This document shows, piece by piece, positions 1 through 6,128 of a stretch of 18,833 bases of DNA. The translations under genes and the position numbers were made by a program. Origin of the DNA: Bacillota bacterium (GTDB lineage: Bacteria > Bacillota > Clostridia > Lachnospirales > Lachnospiraceae); assembly GCA_023391695.1 (NCBI GenBank), contig JAEWAK010000002.1, forward strand, positions 1-18,833, in the 5' to 3' direction. The stretch's first letter is position 1. Each line of letters opens with the position of its first letter. Under the pieces are notes generated by a model. That model saw only the letters and a list, made by a program, of their open reading frames with translations, ran no database searches and was not told the DNA's origin.

Positions 1-600
1 TTTATCGAGAACCGGCAACCCCAAAAAATCAACAATATCCTTTGCCATATTAAATCTTTGCCACGCTTCTTCTTCGTTTGCCTGTGGGTATATTGTCGGC
101 ATCATCCAAACATTACAAATCAACAAAAACAATTCCGCTGTTAATTGCGGATTCTTTGCTTTGATTGAGCCATCGTTTATACCTTCTTCAATAAGTTCAG
201 CATATTTAGATGCTAAAAAGGTTCGCTGTTTTTCTATATATATCTTAAAAGCTGTCGGACTGCTTTCAATCAATGGAAGTATTTGAAGGTGAAGTACGGC
301 ATATTCTTCGCTCTCGTTTAATATTTGCAAGGTCAGTTTTATTTTTTCTAAACCATTTATGTCGGTGCGGACTTTGATTTTTGCAAAAGGGTCTATATCA
401 CTAAATAATTTATCAGTCAGCGCAAAAAAAACTTCTTCCTTTGTTTTGAAATGGTGATAAAAGGCTCCTCGTGTCAGGCCGCCCATTTCATCGACTATAT
501 CAAGAATTGTTGTTTGCTCATAGCCTTTTTCAATAAACAGTTTTAATGCAGCGTCAAGTATTATCTGCTCTGTTTCTTCGGGATATTTGTTTCGTGACAT
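1..600 (-). CDS. TetR/AcrR-family transcriptional regulator (C-terminus cut by window edge)
   Basis: This open frame of 200 codons starts at ATG 600-598 and runs off the left edge without a stop. I read the protein from the reverse complement. It begins MSRNKYPEETEQIILDAALK and has the classic TetR N-terminal helix-turn-helix at about residues 28-52, including the motif LTRGAFYHHFKTKEE, which is strongly typical of the family. The rest is the helical ligand-binding half (a usual TetR protein is about 190-210 aa, so little is missing). An AGAGGTG ribosome binding site lies a few bases upstream of the chosen ATG. Proteins of this type are usually dimeric repressors responding to small hydrophobic ligands, often of efflux genes; the target is not visible and may lie left of the window. 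Two palindromes around its own promoter suggest autoregulation. Family assignment is firm; ligand and target are unknown. Confidence 0.9.
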   Translation of the reverse strand, partial: MSRNKYPEETEQIILDAALKLFIEKGYEQTTILDIVDEMGGLTRGAFYHHFKTKEEVFFALTDKLFSDIDPFAKIKVRTDINGLEKIKLTLQILNESEEYAVLHLQILPLIESSPTAFKIYIEKQRTFLASKYAELIEEGINDGSIKAKNPQLTAELFLLICNVWMMPTIYPQANEEEAWQRFNMAKDIVDFLGLPVLDK

Positions 601-615
601 AAATGCACCTCTTTT

Positions 616-630
616 CATACACTGTGTATG
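616..630. promoter_or_regulatory. Putative TetR operator 1 (palindrome at transcription start)
   Basis: CATACAC-T-GTGTATG is a perfect 7-bp inverted repeat around one central base. It covers the predicted start of transcription of the tetR-like gene, the usual place for an autoregulatory operator. The assignment to this regulator is inferred from position. Confidence 0.6.
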
Positions 631-635
631 TTTAA

Positions 636-664
636 AGTATAGCAGAGGGAAAATGCTTTGTCAA
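636..664 (-). promoter_or_regulatory. Sigma-A promoter of the tetR-like gene
   Basis: On the minus strand TTGACA (664-659) and TATACT (641-636) are separated by exactly 17 bp, an almost consensus housekeeping promoter. Transcription would start near 629, inside the palindrome at 616-630, giving a leader of about 30 nt to the ATG at 600. Confidence 0.8.
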
Positions 665-668
665 CAAA

Positions 669-687
669 TAGATACATCTTGTATCTA
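669..687. promoter_or_regulatory. Putative TetR operator 2 (palindrome upstream of the -35)
   Basis: TAGATACATCTTGTATCTA has perfect 8-bp arms around TCT and lies 4 bp upstream of the -35 hexamer. It shares the ATACA/TGTAT-like half-site character with operator 1. The two palindromes bracket the promoter, 54 bp centre to centre, which could allow cooperative repression. Confidence 0.5.
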
Positions 688-709
688 AGATTAAAACGAC
701 AAGAAAAAA

Positions 710-739
710 GAGTGCGATAGCATTAAACCTACCGCACTC
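710..739 (-). terminator. Intrinsic terminator (minus direction)
   Basis: GAGTGCGATAG (710-720) pairs with CTACCGCACTC (729-739) over 11 positions with one wobble/mismatch. Read on the minus strand the stem is followed by TTTTTTCTT. No intact minus-strand gene ends here, so it may be left from a lost gene, or it may shield the tetR promoter from read-through. Confidence 0.55.
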
Positions 740-787
740 CCTTAATACTTAGTTATAAATCAGCAAAGAGTTTACGAAAAATGATAT

Positions 788-824
788 CACACTATTGCTT
801 TTTATGCGATAGTGTGCGTTTTTT
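788..824 (+). terminator. Intrinsic terminator (plus direction)
   Basis: CACACTAT (788-795) pairs perfectly with ATAGTGTG (809-816), then CG and six T (819-824). It points toward the flavodoxin promoter, with no plus-strand gene in front of it in the window. It probably insulates the MerR-type promoter at 844 from upstream transcription. Confidence 0.55.
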
Positions 825-843
825 GTACTTCTATAAAAAGTTC

Positions 844-874
844 TTGACCTGGAGCTAACTCCAAATGATAGACT
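844..874 (+). promoter_or_regulatory. MerR-family-type promoter/operator for the flavodoxin gene
   Basis: TTGACC (844-849) and TAGACT (869-874) are 19 bp apart, 2 bp too long for normal sigma-A recognition. The spacer carries a perfect inverted repeat TGGAG-CTAA-CTCCA (850-863). A 19-bp spacer with a central palindrome is the hallmark of promoters activated by DNA distortion through MerR-family regulators. No merR gene is visible, so the regulator must be encoded elsewhere. The predicted transcript has a leader of about 130 nt, with a small CAGGC/GCCTG hairpin at 922-938, before the gene at 1010. Confidence 0.75.
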
Positions 875-1009
875 AAATTACAGGGAATATAAAACATGAA
901 ACATGGCAAAGCAGAAACAGGCAGGCAATATTAGCCTGGAAGCAACGAGTGACGGGTAATCATTTGGGAAGGGAAATCTTTCCGTAAAGTAAAAAAGGAG
1001 GATTTATAA

Positions 1010-1492
1010 ATGAAAAGAATTCTTATTGCTTATTTTTCTCATTCCGGTAATACGAAAGCAGTGGCAGACAGTATCAAAGAAAATGCAGGCGGTGACATAT
1101 TTGAAATTAAAACGGCCGAATCATATCCGGCCGGTTACAATGCAGTGGTGGAGAAAGCGAAAGAGGAGCAAAAAACCGGTTACAGGCCTGAACTGGTTAC
1201 AAAGGTTAAGGATATGAAAGTGTACGATATAGTATTTGTCGGTTATCCTAACTGGTGGGCTACAATGCCAATGGGCATATTTACCTTTTTTGAAACTTAT
1301 AATTTTTCAGGCAAGACCGTTATCCCGTTTTGCACCCACGAAGGAAGCGGTTTAGGCCGAAGTGTAAGGGACATACAGAAGTTATGTCCGGCATCTAACA
1401 TCCTTGACGGATTGGCTGTCAGGGGCAGCAGCGTTCAACGTTCTCGGAATGAAATAGCGGCTTGGCTGCAAAAGCTTGGCCTGGCAGCTTAA
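1010..1492 (+). CDS. Flavodoxin family protein
   Basis: A 160-aa protein of the usual length of a short-chain flavodoxin, expected to bind FMN and carry electrons in the cytoplasm. The N-terminal strand MKRILIAYFS leads into the FMN-phosphate loop SHSGNT (residues 10-15). The second flavin-contacting region is VGYPNWWATMP (77-87), with an aromatic NWW pair, and the third is THEGSGLG (109-116), which together mark the flavodoxin family related to the 'flavodoxin_4' type. An AAAGGAGG ribosome binding site sits 8 nt before the ATG. It lies 12 nt ahead of the next gene, so the two are probably co-transcribed from the MerR-type promoter at 844-874; such promoters in clostridia often serve redox or electrophile-response genes, which suits a flavodoxin or a flavodoxin-like NAD(P)H oxidoreductase. 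The exact electron partner cannot be told. Confidence 0.88.
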   Translation: MKRILIAYFSHSGNTKAVADSIKENAGGDIFEIKTAESYPAGYNAVVEKAKEEQKTGYRPELVTKVKDMKVYDIVFVGYPNWWATMPMGIFTFFETYNFSGKTVIPFCTHEGSGLGRSVRDIQKLCPASNILDGLAVRGSSVQRSRNEIAAWLQKLGLAA

Positions 1493-1504
1493 AAGGAGCT
1501 GATC

Positions 1505-1807
1505 ATGGATAATAGAACTCTAGAAATAAAGAAGAAAAAATATGGTTTAGAACTTATAAGGATGGGATTTGAACTTTTGGATATTAAAAGCTGCGGTGAA
1601 GAGGTGTACTGTATTTTTAAATATACGGATGAAGCAGAAAAAGCTTTTAAACAATTAATGGAAGAAAATAAAAAAAGAAAATACCTGCTTTCAAAAACAG
1701 ATATTTGTGTTCTGACAGATGCGCTGAACGGCTACGAGATTTTAGAAGAGGACCGTATCAGGTTATTGGGTATACTTACAAAACATGGCCAGGTGAATCT
1801 GTCTTAG
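1505..1807 (+). CDS. Hypothetical protein, 100 aa, co-transcribed with flavodoxin
   Basis: I do not recognise a family. The protein is small, highly charged and without signal peptide or membrane segment. It has a Lys-rich start (EIKKKKYG), a predicted alpha-beta mix with one short hydrophobic strand (EEVYCIFKY, about 32-40), and a Lys/Glu helix (EAEKAFKQLMEENKKRKY). Two cysteines (30 and 36) could be redox sensitive but do not form a known motif. The start has a good AAAAGGAG site 5 nt upstream, and the gap to the flavodoxin is only 12 nt, so it is very likely a real member of the same transcript. A GC-rich 8-bp near-palindrome (1811-1830) follows the stop, but lacks a T-run and is only a weak terminator candidate. 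Confidence 0.65.
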   Translation: MDNRTLEIKKKKYGLELIRMGFELLDIKSCGEEVYCIFKYTDEAEKAFKQLMEENKKRKYLLSKTDICVLTDALNGYEILEEDRIRLLGILTKHGQVNLS

Positions 1808-1830
1808 AGACAGCGGCCCTGCGGCCACTG

Positions 1831-2060
1831 GAACCATGCTCCAAACAGAGAAGCGAAATAATGTAAATCCATTATGAAAATATTAAAAAGCAGCGGATGG
1901 TGCATAATAGCCTTAATAAACGAAACAGGCTATCTTGCAGCATCCCTGCTTTGTGTTTTCTCCCGGGTGATGAGGAAGAGCCAAATGAAAAAGGCTTCAG
2001 TCTTAAGATCCCCCTCCATTTGGCAAAAGAATATAACAGATGCTCACGACCTATCCTTAG
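1831..2060 (+). other. Degenerate stretch without a convincing gene
   Basis: Two overlapping short plus-strand frames (from 1874 and 1897) cover this stretch, but neither has a ribosome binding site or a recognisable domain, and both stop just where the glycosidase fragment at 2061 begins. The pieces GFSLKIPLHLAKEYNR (one frame) and LSLVLETG (another) look protein-like, so this may be further decayed coding DNA, possibly part of the same ruined sugar-phosphate hydrolase locus. I could not align it to that family with confidence. Confidence 0.35.
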
Positions 2061-2276
2061 TTCTCGAAACCGGTTAATGTCCTGAAAGTTTTAAAGCGGG
2101 ATCAGGATAATTATTATTTTGCTGATGTTCCTGTAAGAGGATATCATCCGAAATATATGGATTGCTATTTGGCAGAACATAATGTTAAAATAAAGAAGGT
2201 GCAGGGAGATGAGGCGATCCTGAAAAATACGGTGGATTTCATTTCTTTCCGCTATTATGCAAGCAGCTGTGAGTGA
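2061..2276 (+). pseudogene. Fragment of a GH1 6-phospho-beta-glucosidase (bglA-like)
   Basis: A 71-codon frame bounded by stops (TAG 2058-2060 and TGA 2274-2276) encodes a stretch typical of the middle of GH1 6-phospho-beta-glucosidases. The run KRDQDNYYFADVPVRGYHPKY corresponds to the family's K-DRENYYF-DV-VRGYYP-Y block, and LKNTVDFISFRYYASSC to L-NTVDFISFSYY-S-C. The intact enzyme has about 470-480 aa and cleaves phosphorylated beta-glucosides such as cellobiose-P delivered by a PTS. Here there is no start codon with a ribosome binding site, neither catalytic Glu region, and a stop directly after the block, so the piece is certainly non-functional. It lies 80 bp before a PTS IIA gene, the natural partner of such an enzyme. 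Confidence 0.8.
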
Positions 2277-2356
2277 GTCGCTTCCAATGCAGCGGCAGGA
2301 AAAGGGACATAGCTGCAAATGGCAGTTACTTAATGAAAAAATAAAGGAGAAACTTA

Positions 2357-2842
2357 ATGCTATCATTTTTTAAGAAAAAAGAAGAAACGGTAAAAGAATT
2401 AAAGGCCTGTTTATCCGGAACGGTTATTCCGATTGAAGAAGTGGAGGATGAAATGTTTGCTTCCAAAACCTTAGGTGATGGGGTAGGAATCCGGCCAGGC
2501 AGCAATATAGTGACTGCACCCTGCGACGGTGTGATATCCGTTGTGATGCAAAGCAGCAAACATGCGGTTGGCATGACTCTAAACAACGGTGCGGAAATCC
2601 TTATACATGTGGGGCTGGATACCGTAAATATGGAAGGGGAAGGTTTTACACTTTTTGTTAAAGAAGGGGATAAGGTAAAAGCCGGGGAAAAACTCCTTCA
2701 GTTTGAACCGGAGTTGATTATAAGCAAAGGTTACAAAACAACTACGGTGATAGTAGTTACCAATACGGATGAATTCCCGGATGCGAAATATATCAGCGGT
2801 ATGGAAGCCAGGCAGAATGAAACGGAGATCATGGTATTTTAG
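2357..2842 (+). CDS. PTS glucose/beta-glucoside-type IIA component (Crr-like)
   Basis: A 161-aa stand-alone EIIA domain of the glucose superfamily, full length for the type. It accepts phosphate from HPr and passes it to an EIIB domain during sugar uptake. The motif AEILIHVGLDTV (79-90) carries the phosphorylated His84, and SKHAVGM (67-73) carries His69, the second conserved active-site histidine. The PGSN-IVTAPCDGVI block (about 47-60) and the GEGFTLFVKEGDKVKAG block are also typical. A TAAAGGAG site lies 8 nt before the ATG. No EIIBC gene is present, so this protein must serve permeases encoded elsewhere or be a survivor of a lost beta-glucoside operon, as the GH1 fragment just upstream suggests. 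All catalytic residues are kept, which argues that it is still used. Confidence 0.9.
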   Translation: MLSFFKKKEETVKELKACLSGTVIPIEEVEDEMFASKTLGDGVGIRPGSNIVTAPCDGVISVVMQSSKHAVGMTLNNGAEILIHVGLDTVNMEGEGFTLFVKEGDKVKAGEKLLQFEPELIISKGYKTTTVIVVTNTDEFPDAKYISGMEARQNETEIMVF

Positions 2843-2907
2843 AAAGGCATTAGCTGCATCGGATCGGTATATTACTGTTCTTAAGATATTTGGAAAGAGG
2901 GTAAAAA

Positions 2908-3081
2908 ATGGATATATGGTATTACACAGTAGAAAAAATTGACGGGGATTATGCCTATCTTAAAAGAACGGATATACCCGAAAATGACTTAAAGCTGGTG
3001 GCAAGGGCGCTGTTACCGCCGGAAATCATAGAAGGTACAAGGTTAAAATATGAGTTGTTTGAATATTCCATAAGTAACTGA
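2908..3081 (+). CDS. Small DUF3006-like protein, 57 aa
   Basis: A short ORF of 57 codons beginning MDIWYYTVEKIDGDYAYLKR, with a GAGGG site before the ATG, 65 nt after the PTS IIA gene on the same strand. The pattern, an opening beta strand followed by 'DGDYAYL', then 'ARALLPPEIIEGTRLKYEL', resembles the DUF3006 type of small beta-barrel-like proteins of Firmicutes (ID-F-G--AVLE ... LLP---KEGD-L). Function is unknown even for that family. It may share a transcript with the IIA gene, but nothing else ties the two together. No signal peptide or membrane helix is seen. Confidence 0.6.
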   Translation: MDIWYYTVEKIDGDYAYLKRTDIPENDLKLVARALLPPEIIEGTRLKYELFEYSISN

Positions 3082-3164
3082 ACCGGCCTTCCTTATAAAC
3101 AATAACTATAGCAAAAGCACGGGGGCAGCGGATATTATTGCAGTTTATTATATCATATTTTAGT

Positions 3165-4178
3165 TCAGTCCGGGAACGCCTGGTTTAAGAATTCCAGAAT
3201 TACATTCCAGTATTCCGTATCCTGCCGGACATTCCTGAAATCGCAGTCTTTTATAATAAAATGTTCCCAGGAATTACGCAGCCATATATTTATGGATGGG
3301 TTTGCCTCCTTCAGTCTTAGCAGGCTGGCAGCGGGAACATTTGCATCCTCTGTGCACGCAATAAGCAGTACCGGCCTGCCATTGGAATTTTTAATTTGCT
3401 CTACGGGTTTCATTTCGTCTACCTGCCTGCTGCCAAAAACCGTCTTTAAAGCGGAGCGGATCAGAGGTTTTTCTAACTTTCCCAGGAATTTGGGGATGGG
3501 ATATTTTTCGGCAAGGTCTATGACAACATCCTCAAAGGAAGAATATGCAGACATTGCAATCAGGGCGTCAATATCAAGTATCTGTCCGAAGGAATTGATG
3601 GAAATTGCGCCTCCCATGGAAACTCCATGCAGGACGATGGGGACATTCTTATATTTTTCCTGACTTTTTACGTATTTGACTGCTGCCTTCACATCGTATG
3701 CTTCCTCGTAACCCAGGCATATCCGGCTGCCTTCACTATTTCCGTGACCACGGACCTCCAGCAGAATTGAGGCATAACCCTGTTCCTGCATATATTTTGC
3801 ATGTCCGTAAAAATAAGTGACCGAGGGCTGCATTATACCGGTCAGGTATATGATAAGCGCTTTCGGCTGCCGGGTATAAATCTCAGAACACCAGATATTC
3901 AGGCCGTCCTCCGTCTTTAAATACATCTGTTTTTCAGAAAGCCCAAAATCAGTGGCTTTATAAATACCCTGTAAGGGATAGTCAGTGGTTTCATAGCCTT
4001 TATAATTAACATGCCTGTTAACAAGGACCGGAATGGCAATAAACGGAGTGGCAGTAAATAACACTATGGTTATTAAGACGATAATAGAAACTGCTTTGAT
4101 GACCCTTTTTGTCGATCTTTTTTCCGTAAGTTTAACTTTTGCCGGAGCCGGGTCGGGAAATTTTGACTTTTTCTTCAT
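3165..4178 (-). CDS. Membrane-anchored alpha/beta hydrolase (serine hydrolase)
   Basis: A 337-aa protein with a Lys-rich cytoplasmic start (residues 1-28) and one hydrophobic N-terminal segment (about 28-53), so the catalytic domain probably faces outside as an uncleaved membrane anchor. The hydrolase fold shows VRGHGNSEG (142-150), the nucleophile elbow GVSMGG with Ser187, the acid ACTEDANVP with Asp278, and the base SWEHF with His306, forming a full Ser-Asp-His triad. The oxyanion strand reads LIIYLTGI rather than the usual HG. This is the peptidase S9/'BAAT-like' esterase style of clostridial cell-surface hydrolases; substrate unknown. An AAGGAG site precedes the ATG. The gene is divergent from the TetR regulator at 4530 across a 351-bp gap and could be a target of it. 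No terminator is clear in the convergent gap 3082-3164. Confidence 0.85.
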   Translation of the reverse strand: MKKKSKFPDPAPAKVKLTEKRSTKRVIKAVSIIVLITIVLFTATPFIAIPVLVNRHVNYKGYETTDYPLQGIYKATDFGLSEKQMYLKTEDGLNIWCSEIYTRQPKALIIYLTGIMQPSVTYFYGHAKYMQEQGYASILLEVRGHGNSEGSRICLGYEEAYDVKAAVKYVKSQEKYKNVPIVLHGVSMGGAISINSFGQILDIDALIAMSAYSSFEDVVIDLAEKYPIPKFLGKLEKPLIRSALKTVFGSRQVDEMKPVEQIKNSNGRPVLLIACTEDANVPAASLLRLKEANPSINIWLRNSWEHFIIKDCDFRNVRQDTEYWNVILEFLNQAFPD

Positions 4179-4314
4179 GTATTTAAATCTCCTTATGTAT
4201 GAGTTAATTACTTCAATAAGTGTTTCTGGCTAAGTATGCAATGTTTTGCAGGTTTTCAGACATTGGACGGATTCCTTCTCATTCTTTTGTGACTCACTCG
4301 GTTAAAATTTCACA

Positions 4315-4343
4315 TTGACAGTATATCATAGTATTGCTATAAT
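4315..4343 (+). promoter_or_regulatory. Perfect consensus promoter of the tetR-dus-esterase cluster
   Basis: TTGACA (4315-4320), a 17-bp spacer and TATAAT (4338-4343) match both sigma-A hexamers exactly. Transcription should begin near 4350 and leave a leader of about 180 nt before the ATG at 4530. That leader holds an AAGCCTT/AAGGCT inverted repeat (4402-4425), of unknown role. So strong a promoter before a regulator gene implies that something holds it in check. Confidence 0.85.
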
Positions 4344-4348
4344 GTAAA

Positions 4349-4361
4349 CGTGTTTAAAACG
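4349..4361. promoter_or_regulatory. Putative operator at the start site of the TetR cluster
   Basis: CGTGTTTAAAACG is an imperfect palindrome (5 of 6 arm positions) centred on 4355, right at the predicted start of transcription. It is a reasonable autoregulatory site for the TetR protein encoded downstream; the link rests on position only. Confidence 0.4.
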
Positions 4362-4529
4362 AATATAAAAATATAATTCTGCCAATTAAAGTTCGATTAT
4401 AAGCCTTCCTTTCATTTAAAAGGCTGGCAGGAGCGTAACTTGACGTAGGATGGAAGAAAAATCAATATTAAGATATACAGGGAGTCAGGCATTACAGGTG
4501 AAAAGGCGCAGGAATCAGGAGGAGTAAGA

Positions 4530-5099
4530 ATGGATGAATACAAAGTAAAGGATAAAATTCTTTCTGCTGCGGTTGAAATTTTAAAGCAGACCAGGGATGC
4601 GTCAAAAATTACGGCACGGCAGATAGCAGCCAAAGCCCAGGTTAACCTGGCGATGATCAATTATTATTTTGATTCCAAGGATGCACTGATCAGCCTTGCC
4701 GTTAGCAGTGTCATAAAAGAAAATGCGGATACAATGAGAAGTGCAGAAAAAAAATCCGGTTCACCAAAAGAAAACCTCAGGGATTTTTTAGTGAACCTGT
4801 CCGATATAACCGTACAGTTTGCAGGCTTGACCAGGCCGTCTATTCCCTATATTTTACTGGAAGGCGAACTGGAACATCCTTATTATATCCTTCCCTTTAT
4901 CAGGGAATACTTCGGAGATTCAAAAAGTGAACTGGAGTGCAGGATGATAGCCTATCAGCTGGTTACTTCCTTCCAGCTGATATTCTACCGTTCTGATGAT
5001 ATGTTTAAATATCTTGGTGTAGATATACTGAATAAAGAGGAACGGGATAAGTTGCTCGATGCTGCCTTGGATTTGTATTTTAGTGATAAAAGGAGTTAA
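4530..5099 (+). CDS. TetR/AcrR-family transcriptional regulator
   Basis: A 189-aa protein of normal TetR length. The N-terminal DNA-binding domain occupies about residues 5-52, with the helix-turn-helix ITARQIAAKAQVNLAMINYYF (27-47) followed by DSKDALI, the standard 'YYFxSKxxLi' signature. The remainder is the helical ligand-binding and dimerisation half. A CAGGAGG site lies 9 nt before the ATG. It is the first gene after a perfect consensus promoter. The next gene (dus) follows after 5 nt with its ribosome binding site inside this gene's stop region, so the genes are translated from one message. Likely targets are this operon itself and possibly the divergent hydrolase. The effector cannot be guessed from sequence. 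Confidence 0.92.
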   Translation: MDEYKVKDKILSAAVEILKQTRDASKITARQIAAKAQVNLAMINYYFDSKDALISLAVSSVIKENADTMRSAEKKSGSPKENLRDFLVNLSDITVQFAGLTRPSIPYILLEGELEHPYYILPFIREYFGDSKSELECRMIAYQLVTSFQLIFYRSDDMFKYLGVDILNKEERDKLLDAALDLYFSDKRS

Positions 5100-5104
5100 C
5101 GGAT

Positions 5105-6064
5105 ATGAATTTTTATTTTGCGCCTATGGAAGGGATAACCGGGTATGTTTACCGTAATGCCCATAGTGCCTTTTTCGGTCATGTGGATAAATATTATGCA
5201 CCATTTATTGCGGCGAATCAAAACAGGGGTTTTAAATCCCGGGAAATAAACGATATTTTACCTGAAAATAACCGGGGTCAGGTATTGGTTCCCCAATTAC
5301 TGACCAATAATGCGAAGGATTTTATTCAAACCTCAAAAAGAATAAAAGAGCTGGGGTATGAAGAAATCAATTTAAACCTGGGATGTCCTTCCGGAACAGT
5401 GGTTTCAAAAAACAGGGGGGCCGGATTTCTTTCCAAGAGAGAAGAACTGGATGTTTTTTTGGATGAAGTTTTTTCGCAGTCAATTACAAAAATATCAATA
5501 AAAACCAGAATCGGGAAAGACAGTCCGGAAGAATTTTATGAATTGATCGAAATATTTAATAAATACCCGATAAAAGAACTTATTATTCACCCCAGAATAC
5601 AAAAAGATTTTTATAAAAATAAACCAAACCGGGAGATTTTTAAGGATGCACTGGCTTTAAGTAAAAATCCGGTCTGCTATAATGGCGACATTTTTACTTT
5701 CAAAGATTATCAGGAATTTACTGCCGATTTTCCGGACACAGATACGGTAATGATCGGAAGAGGATTATTAACCAATCCGGGAATGACTTGCAGTATCCTT
5801 AAGAATCGTAAGCTGGAAAAAAGTATGTTAAAAGACTTTCATGATAAAATTTTAGAAGATTATAAAAAAGTACTATTTGGAGACAGGAATGTACTGTTTA
5901 AAATGAAAGAATTGTGGTTCTATATGATTTCAATATTCCCAGAGCCTGCAAAATATGCAAAAAAAATAAAGAAGTCAGAAAGATTGCAGGATTACGAGGA
6001 AGCTGTCCTAAGCTTGTTCAGGGAACAGGATATTCTGGAGGAATACAGAACCGCGGACCAGTAA
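5105..6064 (+). CDS. dus: tRNA-dihydrouridine synthase
   Basis: A 319-aa FMN enzyme that reduces specific uridines in the tRNA D-arm with NADPH. The TIM-barrel opens with the family's APMEGITG (6-13) FMN-binding loop. NLGCPSGTVVSKNRGAGFL (from residue 91) carries the catalytic Cys94 and the conserved K/R-GAG loop. KTRIG contains Lys133, IIHPR contains His162, NGDI is at 193-196, and VMIGRG (215-220) is the phosphate-binding end of the barrel. The C-terminal helical domain recognises tRNA. The divergence from DusB-type sequences (short, Lys-rich, clostridial) means I cannot name the A/B/C class. It sits 5 nt behind a TetR gene and 64 nt before an esterase; an unusual housing for a housekeeping tRNA enzyme, perhaps indicating a second, accessory copy. 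Confidence 0.92.
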   Translation: MNFYFAPMEGITGYVYRNAHSAFFGHVDKYYAPFIAANQNRGFKSREINDILPENNRGQVLVPQLLTNNAKDFIQTSKRIKELGYEEINLNLGCPSGTVVSKNRGAGFLSKREELDVFLDEVFSQSITKISIKTRIGKDSPEEFYELIEIFNKYPIKELIIHPRIQKDFYKNKPNREIFKDALALSKNPVCYNGDIFTFKDYQEFTADFPDTDTVMIGRGLLTNPGMTCSILKNRKLEKSMLKDFHDKILEDYKKVLFGDRNVLFKMKELWFYMISIFPEPAKYAKKIKKSERLQDYEEAVLSLFREQDILEEYRTADQ

Positions 6065-6128
6065 AATAATAACTGCGGTTATGCCGAAACTGGTATTATG
6101 TGGTTAAGTTGACAGGGGGAGTGTTTTA

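Noticed and set aside
875..1009. Riboswitch or T-box in the flavodoxin leader
   Set aside because: Only a 5-bp hairpin and no recognisable conserved core or terminator stem were found.
2091..2586. Minus-strand frames of 86-91 codons across the bglA fragment and PTS IIA gene
   Set aside because: They are antisense to a recognised protein family and to the GH1 fragment, and have no plausible start signals.
4402..4425. AAGCCTT/AAGGCT hairpin in the tetR leader as terminator or attenuator
   Set aside because: The stem is only 6-7 bp with no T-run after it.
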